64,000 nucleotides of DNA. It comes from an uncultured Collinsella sp. (lineage in GTDB: Bacteria; Actinomycetota; Coriobacteriia; Coriobacteriales; Coriobacteriaceae). This document shows, piece after piece, positions 62,878 through 64,000 of the stretch (the stretch's first letter is position 1; every line of letters begins with the position of its first letter). The notes under the pieces are model-generated. The model was not told the origin of the DNA and did not search any database. It worked only from the letters and a program-made list of their open reading frames with translations. The DNA is taken from positions 1-64,000 of the forward strand of contig URZI01000003.1 of NCBI GenBank assembly GCA_900552385.1, read 5' to 3'. A program made the translations under genes and the position numbers.

Positions 62878-62960
62878 GGTCCTCCGCTCAAACTGTTCGC
62901 AATAATCAATGCATCCATCCTACCCGCCCAAGCGGACAGATTTGCCCCACGCCAACAGAT

Positions 62961-63047
62961 TTGATCCCTTGAGGACGGAGGAAAATGGATCACAGAGGGG
63001 GTCAGTCTAACCCGGTGATTCGTTTTCCTCCGTCCCCAAGGGATCAA
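62961..63047. repeat. Long imperfect palindrome with GGACGGAGGAAAA arms
   Basis: The left arm (62961-62992) and right arm (63014-63047) contain GATCCCTTGAGGACGGAGGA and its complement with small differences around CAGAGGGGGTCAGTCTAACC. It sits between addB and the regulator gene, beside the regulator's terminator. It is a third kind of palindromic intergenic repeat in the window. Confidence 0.55.
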
Positions 63048-63072
63048 AAAACCGCCCCCGGAGGGACGGTTC
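63046..63072 (-). terminator. Intrinsic terminator of the YerC-like gene
   Basis: In the minus-strand sense ACCGTCCC pairs with GGGGGCGGT and is followed by six T. It lies 26 bases after the stop codon and abuts the palindrome at 62961-63047. Confidence 0.8.
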
Positions 63073-63097
63073 TTCGTAATTCAATGTTGTCGCCGGC

Positions 63098-63397
63098 CTA
63101 CTCGCCATCCTCCAACTTAATGAGGATCTTGCGGTAGCCACCGTACTCGCCGTTCAGCGCCTTTGAAACGCGGCTCACCGTGGTGGACGAAGCGCCGGTA
63201 CGGGCCTGAACCTCAACATAAGGCTCGCCCTCGTCCAAATAGCGCGCAACCTGCAAACGCTGAGAAAGATCGCAAATCTCGCGCGGCGTGCAGATATCGG
63301 TCAAAAACGCCTGGATATCCTTCTCGTCGTCCAAAAGGCTAAATGCGTGGACCAGCTGCTTGACATCAGGCTTGTCAAACATGTTCTCGATATTCAT
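63098..63397 (-). CDS. YerC/YecD family TrpR-related regulator
   Basis: The 99-aa protein belongs to the TrpR-like helix-turn-helix regulators. It has FSLLDDEKDIQAFLTDICTPREICDLSQRLQVARYL (helical part) and GASSTTVSRVSKALNGEYGGYRKI (recognition helix and wing). Such proteins are often linked to purine or tryptophan control, but the target here is unknown. The ATG lies at the start of an independent transcription unit. A weak TACACT box is at 63503-63508 on the minus strand. Confidence 0.9.
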   Translation of the reverse strand: MNIENMFDKPDVKQLVHAFSLLDDEKDIQAFLTDICTPREICDLSQRLQVARYLDEGEPYVEVQARTGASSTTVSRVSKALNGEYGGYRKILIKLEDGE

Positions 63398-63721
63398 CGA
63401 TCACCGCCAAACCCGCCAAAAGGCATCGAAGTTGATACTGACATCGGGCATCGTTCGCCCGTTCTATGCAATAGGGCAACGCCTGTGGCTTTTGCCCGTA
63501 GCAGTGTAGCACACCACCAAACTAAAGCGACAAGACTCTCTGCCAGCGGCGCGTTTTTCAGGACGAACGCCGTTTAGAAACCGTATGCGCACGTAAGCTC
63601 CACGAATATTTGAGACAATGGGCGCCCAAACACCGCGGCGCGCCCGCGCAACCATCCAGGTCGCCGCCGCAAGCCGCTTCACGCGACGCCAGCAACCCCG
63701 GCGCAAGAAAGGATTCACGCC
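63398..63721. other. Divergent intergenic region
   Basis: This 324-bp region lies between the YerC-like regulator and the holin-family gene. It holds a possible minus-strand promoter (TTGTCG about 63528 and TACACT about 63503, 19 apart). No RNA structure, repeat or small gene was seen. Confidence 0.35.
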
Positions 63722-64000
63722 ATGCGCTTTATGCTTAACTGGCTCTTCACCTCGATCGCCATCGCGATCGCCACGTTCCTCGTCCCCGGTATCCAACCCT
63801 TCGGCTTTGCCGAGGCCTGGGTCTGCTTTGCCTTTGTGGGACTGTTCCTCAACATCGTCGACTCGCTCGTCAAGCCGTTCCTGACGGTCATCTCGCTGCC
63901 GCTCACTATTATCACGCTTGGTATTTTTCAGCTCGTAGTCAACAGCTTTATGCTCGAGCTGGCCAGCTACCTGTCGGTCAATCTGCTGGGCGCGGGTATC
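63722..64000 (+). CDS. Phage holin family 4 / YvlD-like membrane protein, partial
   Basis: Only the first 93 codons are in the window. The protein is strongly hydrophobic, with three helices: FMLNWLFTSIAIAIATFLVPGI, VCFAFVGLFLNIVDSLVKPFLTVISLPLTIITLGIFQLVVNSFMLELASYL. The VKPFLxxxxLPLTIxTLGxFxxxxNxxML pattern is typical of the YvlD/phage-holin-4 family of small membrane proteins. AAAGGA lies before the ATG. No phage genes are near. Confidence 0.85.
   Translation, partial: MRFMLNWLFTSIAIAIATFLVPGIQPFGFAEAWVCFAFVGLFLNIVDSLVKPFLTVISLPLTIITLGIFQLVVNSFMLELASYLSVNLLGAGI

Overview
The window looks like the chromosome of a high-GC gut actinobacterium of the Coriobacteriia, most probably Collinsella or a close relative. 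The reasons are a GC-rich background, a gene closely resembling bile-acid 12alpha-hydroxysteroid dehydrogenases, an arginine deiminase cluster, LPXTG-like surface proteins, a class III fructose bisphosphatase and AddAB-type recombination genes. No rRNA, tRNA, CRISPR array, phage or complete insertion sequence was found. The genus is an inference from sequence character.

Layout. 1-3,443: a 12alpha-HSDH-like dehydrogenase, an Ala-rich coiled-coil tail-anchored protein, and two copies of a covarying 139-nt structured element. 3,444-11,923: two queuosine genes (queA, queH) on either side of an AT-richer arginine block. That block holds a YfcC/ArcD-type transporter, arcA and arcB on the minus strand. 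Divergent from them on the plus strand are a second, diverged arginine deiminase homologue and an XRE/S24-like regulator that lacks the catalytic residues. 12,056-21,225: a methionyl-tRNA synthetase-like protein, an RNA m5C methyltransferase, a 56-aa membrane protein, a TIM-barrel protein, DegV, Fbp and two GtrA proteins. 21,264-26,344: a cobalamin riboswitch in front of two DUF4430 (transcobalamin C-terminal-like) surface proteins. The first is a 1,278-aa protein with four such domains. 26,347-30,282: an AarF/UbiB kinase operon and a C69 dipeptidase.

30,382-32,138: a MITE-like element with 35-bp terminal inverted repeats, then folD and fchA. The FolD has lost the Lys needed for cyclohydrolase activity, which the adjacent FchA could replace. 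Formate-tetrahydrofolate ligase (fhs) at 41.9-43.6 kb supplies the first step of the same one-carbon route. 32,599-41,723: a lipoprotein, a frameshifted secreted PI-PLC-like surface protein, a DUF1016 nuclease, zinc-ribbon and membrane proteins, and a cation efflux protein. 43,717-45,925: ruvC-ruvA-ruvB with coupled stop/start codons. 46,063-48,528: a catalytically degenerate NadE-like protein and a superoxide reductase-like protein. 48,679-62,877: a SWIM/SNF2 helicase with dnaE, and an addB-addA pair. 63,098 to the end: a YerC/TrpR-like regulator and the start of a holin-family membrane protein.

The most unusual signals are the duplicated covarying RNA-like element, the riboswitch-controlled multi-DUF4430 surface protein, the FolD/FchA division of labour, the second deiminase with its own regulator and twin operator-like palindromes, the frameshifted PI-PLC, and several families of palindromic intergenic repeats.
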